From Actinomycetota bacterium (GTDB lineage: Bacteria; Actinomycetota; Humimicrobiia; Humimicrobiales; Humimicrobiaceae), in the NCBI GenBank assembly GCA_023475715.1, contig JAMCVO010000087.1, positions 1 through 64,000 of the forward strand: a stretch of 64,000 bases of DNA, read 5' to 3'. Positions 29,800-38,541 of this stretch are shown piece by piece. A program made the translations under genes and the position numbers. The notes under the pieces are model-generated. The model was given only the letters and a program-made list of their open reading frames with translations. It was not told the origin of the DNA and did not search any database. Within the stretch, counting starts at the first letter, position 1; each line of letters opens with the position of its first letter.

Positions 29800-31113
29800 T
29801 CAGACTTTCAGCATTTTTCTTTTTTCAAACTCGGATAACACTCTTTTAATTTCGTTTTTCAACCATGATTCGTCAAATTGGCTCCTAAAAATAAATTTAT
29901 TCTCATTTTCGAAATCCCAATCGTCATCGGAATTTAAACCTTTTATCTTGTTATAGAGATTTGAACCAGGTAATGGGTACGGCACGGTAAACGAGATCTC
30001 GTCAAAAGGTAAGGAAAGCGAGAATTTAAACGTCTTATTAATTGAATCGGTCGTTTCGCCTGGATAGCCGACAATGAAAAAAGCACCTATCTTAATATTT
30101 GCTTTATTCATTCTTTCTACCATTATGGATACGTCCTTGACCTTAAAATGTTTTTTCATAAGCGACAATGTTTTATCGCTGCCGGATTCGACTCCAAGAT
30201 AAATTTTAACGCATCCAGCATTGCGCATCAACTCAGCGGATTCGTCTCTCATGCTGTCAACCCTTGAAAGGCAGCTCCATGTCATATTGATCCTTTTTTC
30301 TATCATCTCCAGACAGAAACTATTTAAGAATCTATTATCAAGCGTAAAACAGTCATCAGCAATCCAGAGCTGACTATATCCAAGCGATTTTATATATAAT
30401 ATTTCGTCAATACAGTCGGAAACTGACCTTTTTCTCAGTTTATTTCCGAAAATAGGCTTTGAACAAAAATCACAATTAAACGGACATCCCTTTGTCATCA
30501 TAATAGTTGCCTGACTGCTGCCTGTTTTTAATTTCCAGAATTCCTGGTATTGGTTGTGCCTTGCAAAACTTCTGTCTGCAATCTGAAGCTCTCTGACTTC
30601 TTTTTCAGTTAAATGCCTGGAAGGTACATCAATTTTTCTATCATTACCAGAGATATAAATGCCGGGATATTTATTAAAAGTCATAATTTTTAAGATTAGT
30701 TCCTTTGAAGGATTCTTAAGATAATCCCTGCAAAACATTGGAAAAGAAATGTCACTTTCCCCCCTAAAAACTATATCAAACTCTTTCGCGAAACGATCAG
30801 GATATAATGTTGGAAGTGGCCCGCCGGAAACAAAAAGAGCATGAGGCAATTTCTCGCGTAAACTTGTGAGCATTCTGAACGTGTTCCTGCTTAAAGTAAT
30901 CATTGTATAAATTCCGACTATGCTTGGATCCTGTTTGACAATCGAGTCTATTACCTCGTCATATTTTTCAAACGTGCAATCGTATTGAATAACCGGTATC
31001 CCTAAATTTTTAATTTCAGCTCCCAGACAAGCTATCCCCAAAGGCTGAAAAAGTTGTTGAATATCAGCAAAAGTTCTAAAATATGGATAAACCAAGGCAA
31101 CTTCCGGTTTCAA
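29800..31113 (-). CDS. B12-binding domain radical SAM enzyme
   Basis: A 437-residue protein of the BchE/P-methylase-type class B architecture. The N-terminal cobalamin-binding-like domain (about 1-140) has LGIACLGAEIKN and SIVGIYTMITLSRNTF. The radical SAM core has TKGCPFNCDFCSKPIFG (CxxxCxxC near 205-212), RVDSMRDESAELM, VKIYLGVESGSDKTL and GYPGETTDS. The substrate is unknown. Start is TTG at 31113 with AAGGAG six bases upstream. It directly follows an unrecognised 265-residue gene on the same strand (13-base gap), suggesting a two-gene unit. Confidence 0.85.
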   Translation of the reverse strand: MKPEVALVYPYFRTFADIQQLFQPLGIACLGAEIKNLGIPVIQYDCTFEKYDEVIDSIVKQDPSIVGIYTMITLSRNTFRMLTSLREKLPHALFVSGGPLPTLYPDRFAKEFDIVFRGESDISFPMFCRDYLKNPSKELILKIMTFNKYPGIYISGNDRKIDVPSRHLTEKEVRELQIADRSFARHNQYQEFWKLKTGSSQATIMMTKGCPFNCDFCSKPIFGNKLRKRSVSDCIDEILYIKSLGYSQLWIADDCFTLDNRFLNSFCLEMIEKRINMTWSCLSRVDSMRDESAELMRNAGCVKIYLGVESGSDKTLSLMKKHFKVKDVSIMVERMNKANIKIGAFFIVGYPGETTDSINKTFKFSLSLPFDEISFTVPYPLPGSNLYNKIKGLNSDDDWDFENENKFIFRSQFDESWLKNEIKRVLSEFEKRKMLKV

Positions 31114-31126
31114 ACAGTCTCCTTTA

Positions 31127-31924
31127 TTATTTTATATTGGCAATATATCTGCACCCAAAACTTTTTATTTTTTTGTTTCTGCAATCAAGCTCAAACTCAA
31201 ATCCTGCCCACGATAAATCTCTTGTTTTTTCTCTTCCCCAGAGTGTTTTATATGGAATTGAATCATTTACATTTATTTTTTTTACAAGAAAAGAAAGATT
31301 ATATTCAGGATTGTAAAAAGCAGGGCAATCATGTTTTGATTTAATATAATTCCAGCCAGTCGGGGTTGAAACAATCTCTTCGTTCCTGATACCGTTTGTA
31401 AAATAATCGGCCCCTAATTCGTTTAAAATAAATACTTTACTCAAATAACCTGCAAGAGACTTAATCTTGCATTCAATATACAATTCATCTTTTTCAACGG
31501 AGTAATTAAAACAGGCTTCGGCTATTGGAGCTATTTTTATTAATTGAGGAGTGAGTTTAAATAAATTACGAAGTGAAGTTCCGGTTCTCAATAAGTTATT
31601 TTGAAGACCGGGAAGAAGCATATAGCATTGGGCCAATATATCAATTATTCTCGTTACAAATGTTGACACCTTACCATTTATCCGCCACAACAGCACACTA
31701 TCGACAAAAAAAGTTTTCCTGAATTGTGTGTCGCTAAATTGTATAGTATTGCCAGTTGATGCGAAATAAGTCATCAATCCATTTTTTAAAGCCAGATTGC
31801 CTATTCCCAATCCTTCCTGAACAATATTCATATCCTTATATTTGACCAGCATACCTCTGGCTATTCCCAGAGACATACCTTCCCCCAGATAAGAATCATC
31901 AGAATAATAAATAATATCCTTCAT
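31127..31924 (-). CDS. Unrecognised 265-residue protein, operon partner of the radical SAM enzyme
   Basis: I do not recognise this family. It begins MKDIIYYSDDSYLGEGMSLG and appears soluble, with mixed alpha/beta composition and a moderately hydrophobic helix near 93-110 (IIDILAQCYMLLPG). Two cysteines near 160 and 170 and two near 220 and 250 do not make a clear metal motif. No signal peptide is seen. It is translated just before the radical SAM gene and could supply or receive its substrate, which is inference only from adjacency. Confidence 0.6.
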   Translation of the reverse strand: MKDIIYYSDDSYLGEGMSLGIARGMLVKYKDMNIVQEGLGIGNLALKNGLMTYFASTGNTIQFSDTQFRKTFFVDSVLLWRINGKVSTFVTRIIDILAQCYMLLPGLQNNLLRTGTSLRNLFKLTPQLIKIAPIAEACFNYSVEKDELYIECKIKSLAGYLSKVFILNELGADYFTNGIRNEEIVSTPTGWNYIKSKHDCPAFYNPEYNLSFLVKKINVNDSIPYKTLWGREKTRDLSWAGFEFELDCRNKKIKSFGCRYIANIK

Positions 31925-32041
31925 TTCTACTGTCTGATTTACTATTTCAAGATATTTATATTTATCATTACCATATAATTATTGTACAAGCTTACGGTCA
32001 CACTTCAAGGTCAAATAACAAATAAAATAAACCGGAAAAAA

Positions 32042-32956
32042 TTAATCTTCTGAAATTATATTTCCCCTGATACCTATATTTACGGCTTTAACCGGTATAT
32101 TCTTTCCGGAATCTTTTGCTGCCTGCTTTACAATACTCAGCATCCCAAAGCAACACGGTACTTCCATATGGGCCACTGTTACCGACTTTACATCATTGAG
32201 CTTGAATATTTCGGTAAATTTTTCCACATAAAATTCACTGTCATCAAGCTTTGGACATCCAATAAGCAGCGCCTTATCCTCCAAAAAATCTTCATGAAAT
32301 CCAGCATATGCAAATGGGACACAGTCGGCAGCTATAAGCAGTTCTGCACCTTTGAGATATGGCGCGGTTGGCGGCACAAGCATTATCTGGATGGGCCACT
32401 GCCTCAGCTTTGATTCCTTTGATGTAAGCTGACCTAAAAGCTCCGCAATCTTTGCTGTCTTTGAATTGTTTTTTGGCACAGAACCTCCTGACCTTGTATC
32501 TTCACTGGATTCTTCCTCCCTAAGGTCCATTACTGCCGAACCCGGGCAGCCGCATGGCAGCCTTTCTTCATTTTCTGAATTTTTATTGTCCATTTTAGCA
32601 TCCTCCGTAATTTCGATATTATTATTTTTCAAATACTCCAATGCCTCGTTATAAAGACCTGTTTCACCATGATTCTTTAAATGTTTTAAATGTGCATCTA
32701 TTACATTTTTCCCCTGTCTTGCTATATTTTCCATAACTTTCGTTTCACTATAAGGTTCAGCTTCCCGCTCAACAACTTTTATCGCTCCGGCAGGACATTC
32801 TCCTATACACGCTCCAAGCCCGTCACAAAAAAGATCGCTGATTAACCTTGCTTTCTCATCAATAACTTGTAGTGCCCCCTCGGGACAATTGGGAATACAA
32901 TTGCCGCATCCGTTGCAAATATCTTCATCTATCTCTATTATTTTTCTTATTGCCAT
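32042..32956 (-). CDS. Ferredoxin-type protein with two 4Fe-4S motifs and C-terminal extension
   Basis: 304 residues. Residues 10-70 carry two 4Fe-4S motifs: CNGCGNCIPNCPEGA, then CDGLGACIGECPAGAIKVVE. A Cys pair, LPCGCPGSA, follows near 133-140. The C-terminal half has QWPIQIMLVPPTAPYLKGAELLIAADCVP and an AHMEVPCCFGMLSIVKQA segment. The architecture resembles iron-sulfur proteins of strict anaerobes that pair a ferredoxin domain with a cysteine-rich domain; the reaction is unknown. It is divergent from ku across a 255-base AT-rich gap. Confidence 0.75.
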   Translation of the reverse strand: MAIRKIIEIDEDICNGCGNCIPNCPEGALQVIDEKARLISDLFCDGLGACIGECPAGAIKVVEREAEPYSETKVMENIARQGKNVIDAHLKHLKNHGETGLYNEALEYLKNNNIEITEDAKMDNKNSENEERLPCGCPGSAVMDLREEESSEDTRSGGSVPKNNSKTAKIAELLGQLTSKESKLRQWPIQIMLVPPTAPYLKGAELLIAADCVPFAYAGFHEDFLEDKALLIGCPKLDDSEFYVEKFTEIFKLNDVKSVTVAHMEVPCCFGMLSIVKQAAKDSGKNIPVKAVNIGIRGNIISED

Positions 32957-33211
32957 TTTACCCTTCTTTTTTATTTTTCCTAAAATGATACCAAAATAGT
33001 ATCTTTTGTCAATAGCAATTATTCCTTATCAGGATATTTATTATTTTTATTATTAGTTACGGAAGAAATAATATTACTATTTTGTTATTGTTAAAAATAA
33101 TTGATATTGTATTATATTATCATTACGTATTATATATAACAAAAATTTATAATAATTTTATATTTTTAAACTTCAAAGCCGTAATCATATTATTGAACCG
33201 GGAGGTAACCA

Positions 33212-34000
33212 ATGAAACCTTTATGGGAAGGCACAATAAGTTTTGGCTTGATCCTGATTCCGGTAAAGCTTTATAAGGCCACTGATGAAAGAAAACCTGA
33301 TTTCCATCTGGTCAGGGAGAAGGATCTCTGCCCTGTCAAATATATGAGAGTATGCAAGTCTTCCGGTGAGGAAGTACCTTTCGGAGATATTGCAAAAAGT
33401 TATGAATACCAGAAAGGTGACTATGTAATACTGCATGACGAAGATTTCAGGAAAGCATATGCCAGAAGAAGTGAAAATATAGAAATTGTTGAATTTACTG
33501 ACGAAAATGAAATTGATTCCAAATATTTTGAGCAGCCTTATTATCTTGAACCGGAAAAAGGTGCGTCAAAAGTATATGCCTTATTGCGGGAAGCACTAAA
33601 AAGAACTAAAAAAGCAGGAGTAGCAAAATATGTGCTTCACAACCTTCAGCATCTGGGAATTTTAAAAGCCGACGGCGACCTTTTGATTTTAAATCAAATA
33701 AGGTTCGACAGTGAACTAAGAAAACCGGAAGGTCTCAATATTCCGACTAAAGAAAAAATGCCTCAAAAAGAAATAGAAATGGCAATAATGCTGATAGATA
33801 AACTCAGTTCTCCTTTTAAACCCGGAGATTTTAAGGACACTTTTTCAGAAGAAATTAAAAAGATAATTGAACAAAAAGTAAAAACAGGCAAGATCAGTTC
33901 CATTGAGCAAGCCCAACCCGAAAAACCTGCCGAAGTCATAAATCTTATGGAAAAATTGAAATCAAGCCTGGAGAAAGCAAAGAAAAGAAATGTCTCTTGA
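33212..34000 (+). CDS. ku: DNA end-binding protein Ku
   Basis: A 262-residue bacterial Ku that binds double-strand ends and recruits LigD. It starts MKPLWEGTISFGLILIPVKLYKATDE, shortened here to its key WEGTISFGLILIPVKLY, and has KSYEYQKGDYVIL, YYLEPEKGASKVYALLREAL and a lysine-rich C-terminus. GGGAGG sits five bases before ATG 33212. It heads a four-gene operon and overlaps the next gene by 11 bases. Confidence 0.96.
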   Translation: MKPLWEGTISFGLILIPVKLYKATDERKPDFHLVREKDLCPVKYMRVCKSSGEEVPFGDIAKSYEYQKGDYVILHDEDFRKAYARRSENIEIVEFTDENEIDSKYFEQPYYLEPEKGASKVYALLREALKRTKKAGVAKYVLHNLQHLGILKADGDLLILNQIRFDSELRKPEGLNIPTKEKMPQKEIEMAIMLIDKLSSPFKPGDFKDTFSEEIKKIIEQKVKTGKISSIEQAQPEKPAEVINLMEKLKSSLEKAKKRNVS

Positions 34001-34595
34001 AAATTATAAAAAGAAAAGAAATTTTGAAAGTACTTCTGAACCCAAGAGTAAAAGCATTGACAAAAGCGGGACCGGACCAAAGACTAAGGTAAAAAACAAG
34101 GATATGCTGAAATTTGTCGTGCACAAACATTTTGCATCTCACCTTCACTTCGATTTACGCCTTGAACTAGATGGCGTACTTAAAAGCTGGGCCGTACCGA
34201 AGGGACCTTCGATCAATCCAAAGGATAAAAAGCTTGCTGTAATGGTTGAAGATCATCCTTTTGAATACAAGAATTTTGAAGGAACGATACCCGAAGGAAA
34301 TTACGGAGCAGGAAAAGTCTATATCTGGGATTATGGGACATATCACGCTCTTGACACAAATGATAAGCAAGAGGGCTCACGGATATTGAGGGAAGGTCTG
34401 GAAAAAGGCCATATAGCTTTTATCTTAAATGGTCAAAAGCTCAAGGGCGAGTTTGCTTTAATAAGGCTAAAAAAAGCTTCACCAAAAGCCTGGCTGCTGA
34501 TAAAAAAGAATGATGAATTTGCATCCGAAATTGACATCTCAAAAATAAAAGCACCCGGAGAACCCGCAGAAAAAGAAAATTCTAAAAAAAAATGA
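33990..34595 (+). CDS. LigD 3'-phosphoesterase domain as a separate protein
   Basis: A 201-residue stand-alone PE domain that removes 3'-phosphate or ribonucleotides at ends before ligation. The signature KFVVHKHFASHLHFDLRLEL has the metal-binding His and Asp residues. GVLKSWAVPKGPS, VMVEDHPFEYKNFEGTIPEG and YGAGKVYIWDYGTY follow. About 35 lysine-rich residues precede the domain. It overlaps ku and the ligase gene, so it is translationally coupled. In most bacteria this domain is fused in LigD. Confidence 0.93.
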   Translation: MSLENYKKKRNFESTSEPKSKSIDKSGTGPKTKVKNKDMLKFVVHKHFASHLHFDLRLELDGVLKSWAVPKGPSINPKDKKLAVMVEDHPFEYKNFEGTIPEGNYGAGKVYIWDYGTYHALDTNDKQEGSRILREGLEKGHIAFILNGQKLKGEFALIRLKKASPKAWLLIKKNDEFASEIDISKIKAPGEPAEKENSKKK

Positions 34596-35677
34596 TAAAA
34601 ATCCTTGAAGAACAAGGCATAGATATTTCCTCACTGAAAAAAACCGGGGAAATTACTCATTTCAAACCAATGCTTGCAACCCTGATAGAAAAACCTTTTG
34701 ACAGTAATGAATGGGTGTTTGAAATCAAATGGGATGGCTACAGAGCTATTGCAGAAATTCAGAAAAATAATGTCACACTTTACTCCAGAAATGATTTAAA
34801 TTTCAATTCACAATTTCCTGAAATTACAGAATCGCTAAAAAAAATGCATATAAGCACAGTGCTTGATGGTGAAATCGTCGTACTTGACAAACAAGGCAGG
34901 TCCCAGTTTCAGCTTCTGCAGCAATATCTCAAATATAAAGAAGGAATGCTTGTCTATTATGTATTTGATATTCTCTATCTGGAAGGATATGAACTGATAA
35001 AACTTCCTTTGATTACAAGGAAAAAATTATTAAAACAAATTTTATTATCCAGTCATAGAGATATTAAAGGAAGCAATATGAGCAATAATATGGAAAGCAG
35101 TATAAAAAATATCAAATTCAGCGACCATATCGAGAAGGAAGGGATTGCTTTCTTTAATGAAGCAACTAAAAATGGACTTGAAGGTATCATGGCAAAAAAA
35201 TCAGATAGTATTTATATTCCCGGCAGTAGAACAAATAAATGGCTAAAGATAAAGACAAAGATGCAGCAGGAGGTTGTGATTGCAGGATATACCGAGCCAA
35301 GGGGATCAAGAAATAAAATTGATTCAATAATTACCGGAGTATATGATAAGGGTGAGCTTATATTTACCGGCCAGGCAGGCAGTGGATTTGATGAAAGAGA
35401 ACTTGAAAACCTGTATAATATTTTTAAAAAGCTGGAGACAGGTATTTGCCCCTTCAAGACAGTGCCGGATACCACAACAGCTGCACATTGGCTTAAACCT
35501 CAGCTTATTGCTGAAGTCAAATTCGCAGAATGGACAGATAAAAATATAATGCGCCATCCGGTATTTTTAGGGCTCAGAACTGATAAAGATGCTTCTGACG
35601 TAAAAATAGAGAAACCTGTAAAATTAAAAATCTACAATGTTTCAAATTTAAACAAAAAGATAAAAACTAAAAAATAA
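34592..35677 (+). CDS. ATP-dependent DNA ligase, LigD ligase domain as a separate protein
   Basis: A 361-residue ligase. Motif I is EIKWDGYRA, with the AMP-accepting Lys. Other motifs include LYSRNDLNF, VLDGEIVVLD, EGIMAKK and NKWLKIK. The C-terminal OB-fold (about 235-345) has VVIAGYTEPRG and LKPQLIAEVKFAEWT. The start overlaps the PE gene as ATGA. This is the catalytic ligase of the NHEJ set. Confidence 0.94.
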   Translation: MIKILEEQGIDISSLKKTGEITHFKPMLATLIEKPFDSNEWVFEIKWDGYRAIAEIQKNNVTLYSRNDLNFNSQFPEITESLKKMHISTVLDGEIVVLDKQGRSQFQLLQQYLKYKEGMLVYYVFDILYLEGYELIKLPLITRKKLLKQILLSSHRDIKGSNMSNNMESSIKNIKFSDHIEKEGIAFFNEATKNGLEGIMAKKSDSIYIPGSRTNKWLKIKTKMQQEVVIAGYTEPRGSRNKIDSIITGVYDKGELIFTGQAGSGFDERELENLYNIFKKLETGICPFKTVPDTTTAAHWLKPQLIAEVKFAEWTDKNIMRHPVFLGLRTDKDASDVKIEKPVKLKIYNVSNLNKKIKTKK

Positions 35678-35678
35678 T

Positions 35679-36575
35679 ATGGTAAAGGAAAAAAATTCAG
35701 TCGTTCTCAGTAATCCCGATAAAATATTCTGGCCCGAAGAAAAATATACAAAAAAAGATCTTTTTGAATATTATAAAAATATCTCGGAGCATATACTCCC
35801 GTATATTTTAAATAAGCCTCATTCTTTGAACAGATGTCCCGACGGGATAGAAGGTGAATGTTTTTACCAGAAAGATATTGACTACAAACTGCCGCCCTGG
35901 CTTCATACCGTAAAGATTTTTGCAGAATCCAAAAATGAAAATATTGATTATTTTGTTTGCACCGGTACAGAATCACTGCTTTATATGGTAAATCTGGGAT
36001 GCATAGATATTCATCCCTGGAATTCCAGGATAGACACTTTGAAACGTCCTGATTATGCAATTCTTGATCTGGATCCCCATGAAGTTGATTTTTCTGACGT
36101 CAGAATGATAGCCAGAGAAGCAAAAAAAGTTCTTGATGCTATGGATGTTGAAGGTTTTTGCAAGACTTCAGGATCAAAAGGACTTCACATATATATTCCA
36201 CTCGGTGCCAAATATACTTATGAACAGGCGCTTGATTTTACAAAGATAATAGCAAAAATAATTAATACCAGGCAACCTGATCTTACCAGTGTTGAACGCT
36301 CACCGGATAAAAGGCATGGAAGGATATACCTTGACTGTTACCAGAACAGGATAGGACAAACTGTAGCTGCTCCTTACTGCATCCGTCCAAGGAAAGCTGC
36401 CCCTGTTTCAACTCCCCTTCAATGGAAAGAACTTGACAAAAACTTCCAGCCTGCTGATTTTAACATGAAAAATATCTTTCGCAGACTTGGCCGTACAGGA
36501 GACATCTGGAAAAAAGTTATGGGAACCGGGATAGACCTGGAAAAGTGCCTAGAAAAATTAAAAAGTCTTATCTAA
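35679..36575 (+). CDS. LigD primase-polymerase domain as a separate protein
   Basis: A 298-residue AEP-type polymerase that fills gaps, preferring ribonucleotides in studied homologues. It has LSNPDKIFWPEEKYTKKDL, CPDGIEGECFYQKD, the catalytic DLDPHEVDF, SGSKGLHIYIPL and SVERSPDKRHGRIYLD. It begins one base after the ligase stop and closes the operon ku, PE, ligase, polymerase. The motifs appear intact. Confidence 0.95.
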   Translation: MVKEKNSVVLSNPDKIFWPEEKYTKKDLFEYYKNISEHILPYILNKPHSLNRCPDGIEGECFYQKDIDYKLPPWLHTVKIFAESKNENIDYFVCTGTESLLYMVNLGCIDIHPWNSRIDTLKRPDYAILDLDPHEVDFSDVRMIAREAKKVLDAMDVEGFCKTSGSKGLHIYIPLGAKYTYEQALDFTKIIAKIINTRQPDLTSVERSPDKRHGRIYLDCYQNRIGQTVAAPYCIRPRKAAPVSTPLQWKELDKNFQPADFNMKNIFRRLGRTGDIWKKVMGTGIDLEKCLEKLKSLI

Positions 36576-36632
36576 AATCTTATTGTTTGTCCTTTTTCAA
36601 TTTTAAACAAAATACTCCTTCCAGAGCAAGAT

Positions 36633-36908
36633 TCAACTCAATTTTTTACCGTAATAAAAATACTCAATGCTTTTTTTTAATATATGTTTGAAATAAGACC
36701 TTTTGGTTCCATAAATTATTTTAAATCCACGAATTATGCAGTCACTTGCCGTTACTGATGTTGCAAAAACTTTTATGCAACTATTTGTATTAATTGAATA
36801 GATATTATTAAAATTTATATGAGATAAACGTCTTAAAGTGGCTTCACCCGATAGTGAAATTTCGAAACAATTTTTAACGGAAACAGCAATTTTAAAAAAT
36901 TTTATGTC
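36633..36908 (-). other. Startless open frame, probable coding remnant
   Basis: About 91 codons stay open on the minus strand after a TAA near 36909, but no ATG, GTG or TTG suits a start at the 5' end. The product contains KNCFEISLSGEATLRRLS and RGFKIIYGTKRSYF. Similar short stretches, KNCFEI and FKKRFKISPSQ, occur in the repeat fragments at 38446-38470 and 40891-40917 on the same strand. It is likely the tail of a decayed accessory gene. It fills the 352-base gap after the NHEJ operon. Confidence 0.3.
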
Positions 36909-36927
36909 TATAGATTCTTTAATATTT

Positions 36928-37743
36928 TTACTTGTTTTTCTCTAGCCAGCCGACAGCAAAATCCACAAGGTCCCTCTGCTTAAAGAATTGTGATTTTGCA
37001 TTTCCGATATTACCAATATTGATATAGTTGTGTTTGGCTTTAACAAAGTCTCTACCAAGTTTTACAAAATCTCTGGTAAAATCCTTATAATCCTTAAACT
37101 CCACCCATTTTCTCTTTTTATCATAAAAGAGTGGAGCGCCAGTTGAAATTATTTCCTTCCCGGAATAATCTGCTAATGCTTCTGCAAGATGGATTGAAGT
37201 ATTGCTTAAATGATCTACTCCAAGCAGCAGCACATATCCATCAATATCATAAATCTTTTTTAAAGGAGAACACTCTCCACATCCAAAATTCAAATTATGC
37301 TCAGATATAATAAATTTGGCATTTTTGCCTTTGGCGGTAAATGATACTTGTGGATGATTACTTCTTAAGACACCTTTTTGCTTCCTGAAAACTTCAGGAA
37401 TTACTCCGATTCCCTTGGTTGGTGTAAGTTCGCAATCATAAGGGGGCATTGCCTCTTTTATTATTTTCCACCAGGATTTGTGCACAGGAGGATTTTCCCA
37501 TATGCTCGGGTCAGAAAGATCCCCGGAGTGGGCCGGCATAACAAGAGTACCTTCCGGTCCTAATACATTCTCCAATGCTAAAATAACTGCAACTGCACCT
37601 CCACAAACCCAGCCTATTGAACTAAGTGAGGAATGCAATAATATGGTCATACCATCACGCAAGCCGATATTAGAAAAATCTTTTTCCAAAGTCTTGATCG
37701 TTATTGGAGTTTTTGTTTTGCTAATTATTTTATTTAAATCCAT
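36928..37743 (-). CDS. AAC(3)-family N-acetyltransferase (YokD-like)
   Basis: A 271-residue member of the antibiotic 3-N-acetyltransferase family. It shows GMTILLHSSLSSIGWVCGGA, GPEGTLVMPAHSGDLSDP, LRSNHPQVSFTAKGKNA and VLLLGVDHLSNTSIHLAE. The family includes true aminoglycoside-modifying enzymes and housekeeping members such as YokD and FrbF; I cannot say which. ATG 37743 is preferred to a TTG 45 bases upstream, because a good promoter ends ten bases before it, implying a nearly leaderless mRNA. Confidence 0.85.
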   Translation of the reverse strand: MDLNKIISKTKTPITIKTLEKDFSNIGLRDGMTILLHSSLSSIGWVCGGAVAVILALENVLGPEGTLVMPAHSGDLSDPSIWENPPVHKSWWKIIKEAMPPYDCELTPTKGIGVIPEVFRKQKGVLRSNHPQVSFTAKGKNAKFIISEHNLNFGCGECSPLKKIYDIDGYVLLLGVDHLSNTSIHLAEALADYSGKEIISTGAPLFYDKKRKWVEFKDYKDFTRDFVKLGRDFVKAKHNYINIGNIGNAKSQFFKQRDLVDFAVGWLEKNK

Positions 37744-37753
37744 AGTTAAAAAT

Positions 37754-37782
37754 ATAGTATTAGAATCCCTATTAACAATCAA
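37754..37782 (-). promoter_or_regulatory. Promoter of the AAC(3)-like gene, nearly leaderless
   Basis: Minus strand: TTGATT (37777-37782), 17-base spacer, TACTAT (37754-37759). The -10 box ends ten bases before ATG 37743 and no Shine-Dalgarno is visible. Confidence 0.5.
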
Positions 37783-37835
37783 TAGCACTTTTTTCAGAAG
37801 TTATTGCAGCATTTAAAATTATTTAGCTTTTAAGT

Positions 37836-37890
37836 CTGGCTGGCTGTAGCGAACGATGTTAGAACTGCTATTGCAAGCTTAGAAGACTGC
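37836..37890 (+). repeat. Accessory-region repeat family R2, copy 1
   Basis: CTGGCTGTAGCGAACGATGT then TAGAACTGCTATTGCAAGCT resembles copies at 38907, 39635 and 40741. It directly abuts the truncated Fic gene. Confidence 0.65.
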
Positions 37891-37898
37891 TGACTACA

Positions 37899-38363
37899 TT
37901 TTATCTTTGTAAGTTAGGAATTCTTGAAAGACCGGTATTATACCTTTCAGATTATTTTTTAAAGAATCGCAAGCAGTATTATAACAACTTAGCAGGATAT
38001 CACAGTGAAAAATGTGATATAGATTCCTGGCTGAATTTTTTTCTTGATGGGGTGGCTGTTATAGCAGAAGAGGCTATTGATATATCAAAGAAAATAAATT
38101 CTTTAAGGGTAAGTGATCTATTAAAAATTCAAACACTTGGCAAGAGAGCAAAGAAAGCAATTCTTGTTCTTGAAAAATTATATAATTTACCAATTGTCAC
38201 TGTAAAAAAAATAGAGGAATGGACCGGACTTTCACGCCCCCAGGCAAACGAGCTTACAAAAAAAATGGCTGAACTGAAAATATTAAAACAGATTGATAAA
38301 AAAATAGAGTATGGACGTCAATTCTGGTATAAAAATTATATAGATCTATTCATAGGTAAATAA
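37899..38363 (+). pseudogene. 5'-truncated Fic-family gene (C-terminal part)
   Basis: The open frame carries LGILERPVLYLSDYFLKNRK, QYYNNLAGYHSEKCDIDSWL and NFFLDGVAVIAEEAIDISKK, the region after the Fic core, followed by a winged-helix domain (WTGLSRPQANELTKKMAELK). The catalytic HPFxxGNGR core and everything before it are missing, replaced by repeat R2. A GTG at 38052 could still produce a 103-residue winged-helix peptide. Fic proteins AMPylate target proteins. This copy cannot, if the sequence is right. Confidence 0.8.
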
Positions 38364-38416
38364 ACAAGCAGATTGCCGTTATTTGGTGGAGTTCCGGAGT
38401 TCCTTTGGTGGAGTTC

Positions 38417-38470
38417 CATACATACCGAAATGGCTAGCCAAGTAGTTAAATTTCGAAACAATTTTTAAAG
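38417..38470 (+). repeat. R2 repeat, partial copy with second block
   Basis: CATACATACCGAAATGGCTA is followed by TTAAATTTCGAAACAATTTT. The second block also occurs at 36854-36877 (GTGAAATTTCGAAACAATTT) and loosely at 40891-40917. Just upstream, TTTGGTGGAGTTCC occurs twice in tandem (38389-38416). Confidence 0.6.
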
Positions 38471-38541
38471 CAATTAAACAATATAAGAGATTTATTTTGT
38501 AAAACTAAATAATTTAAACTATGCAGGATTTAATTATAACT

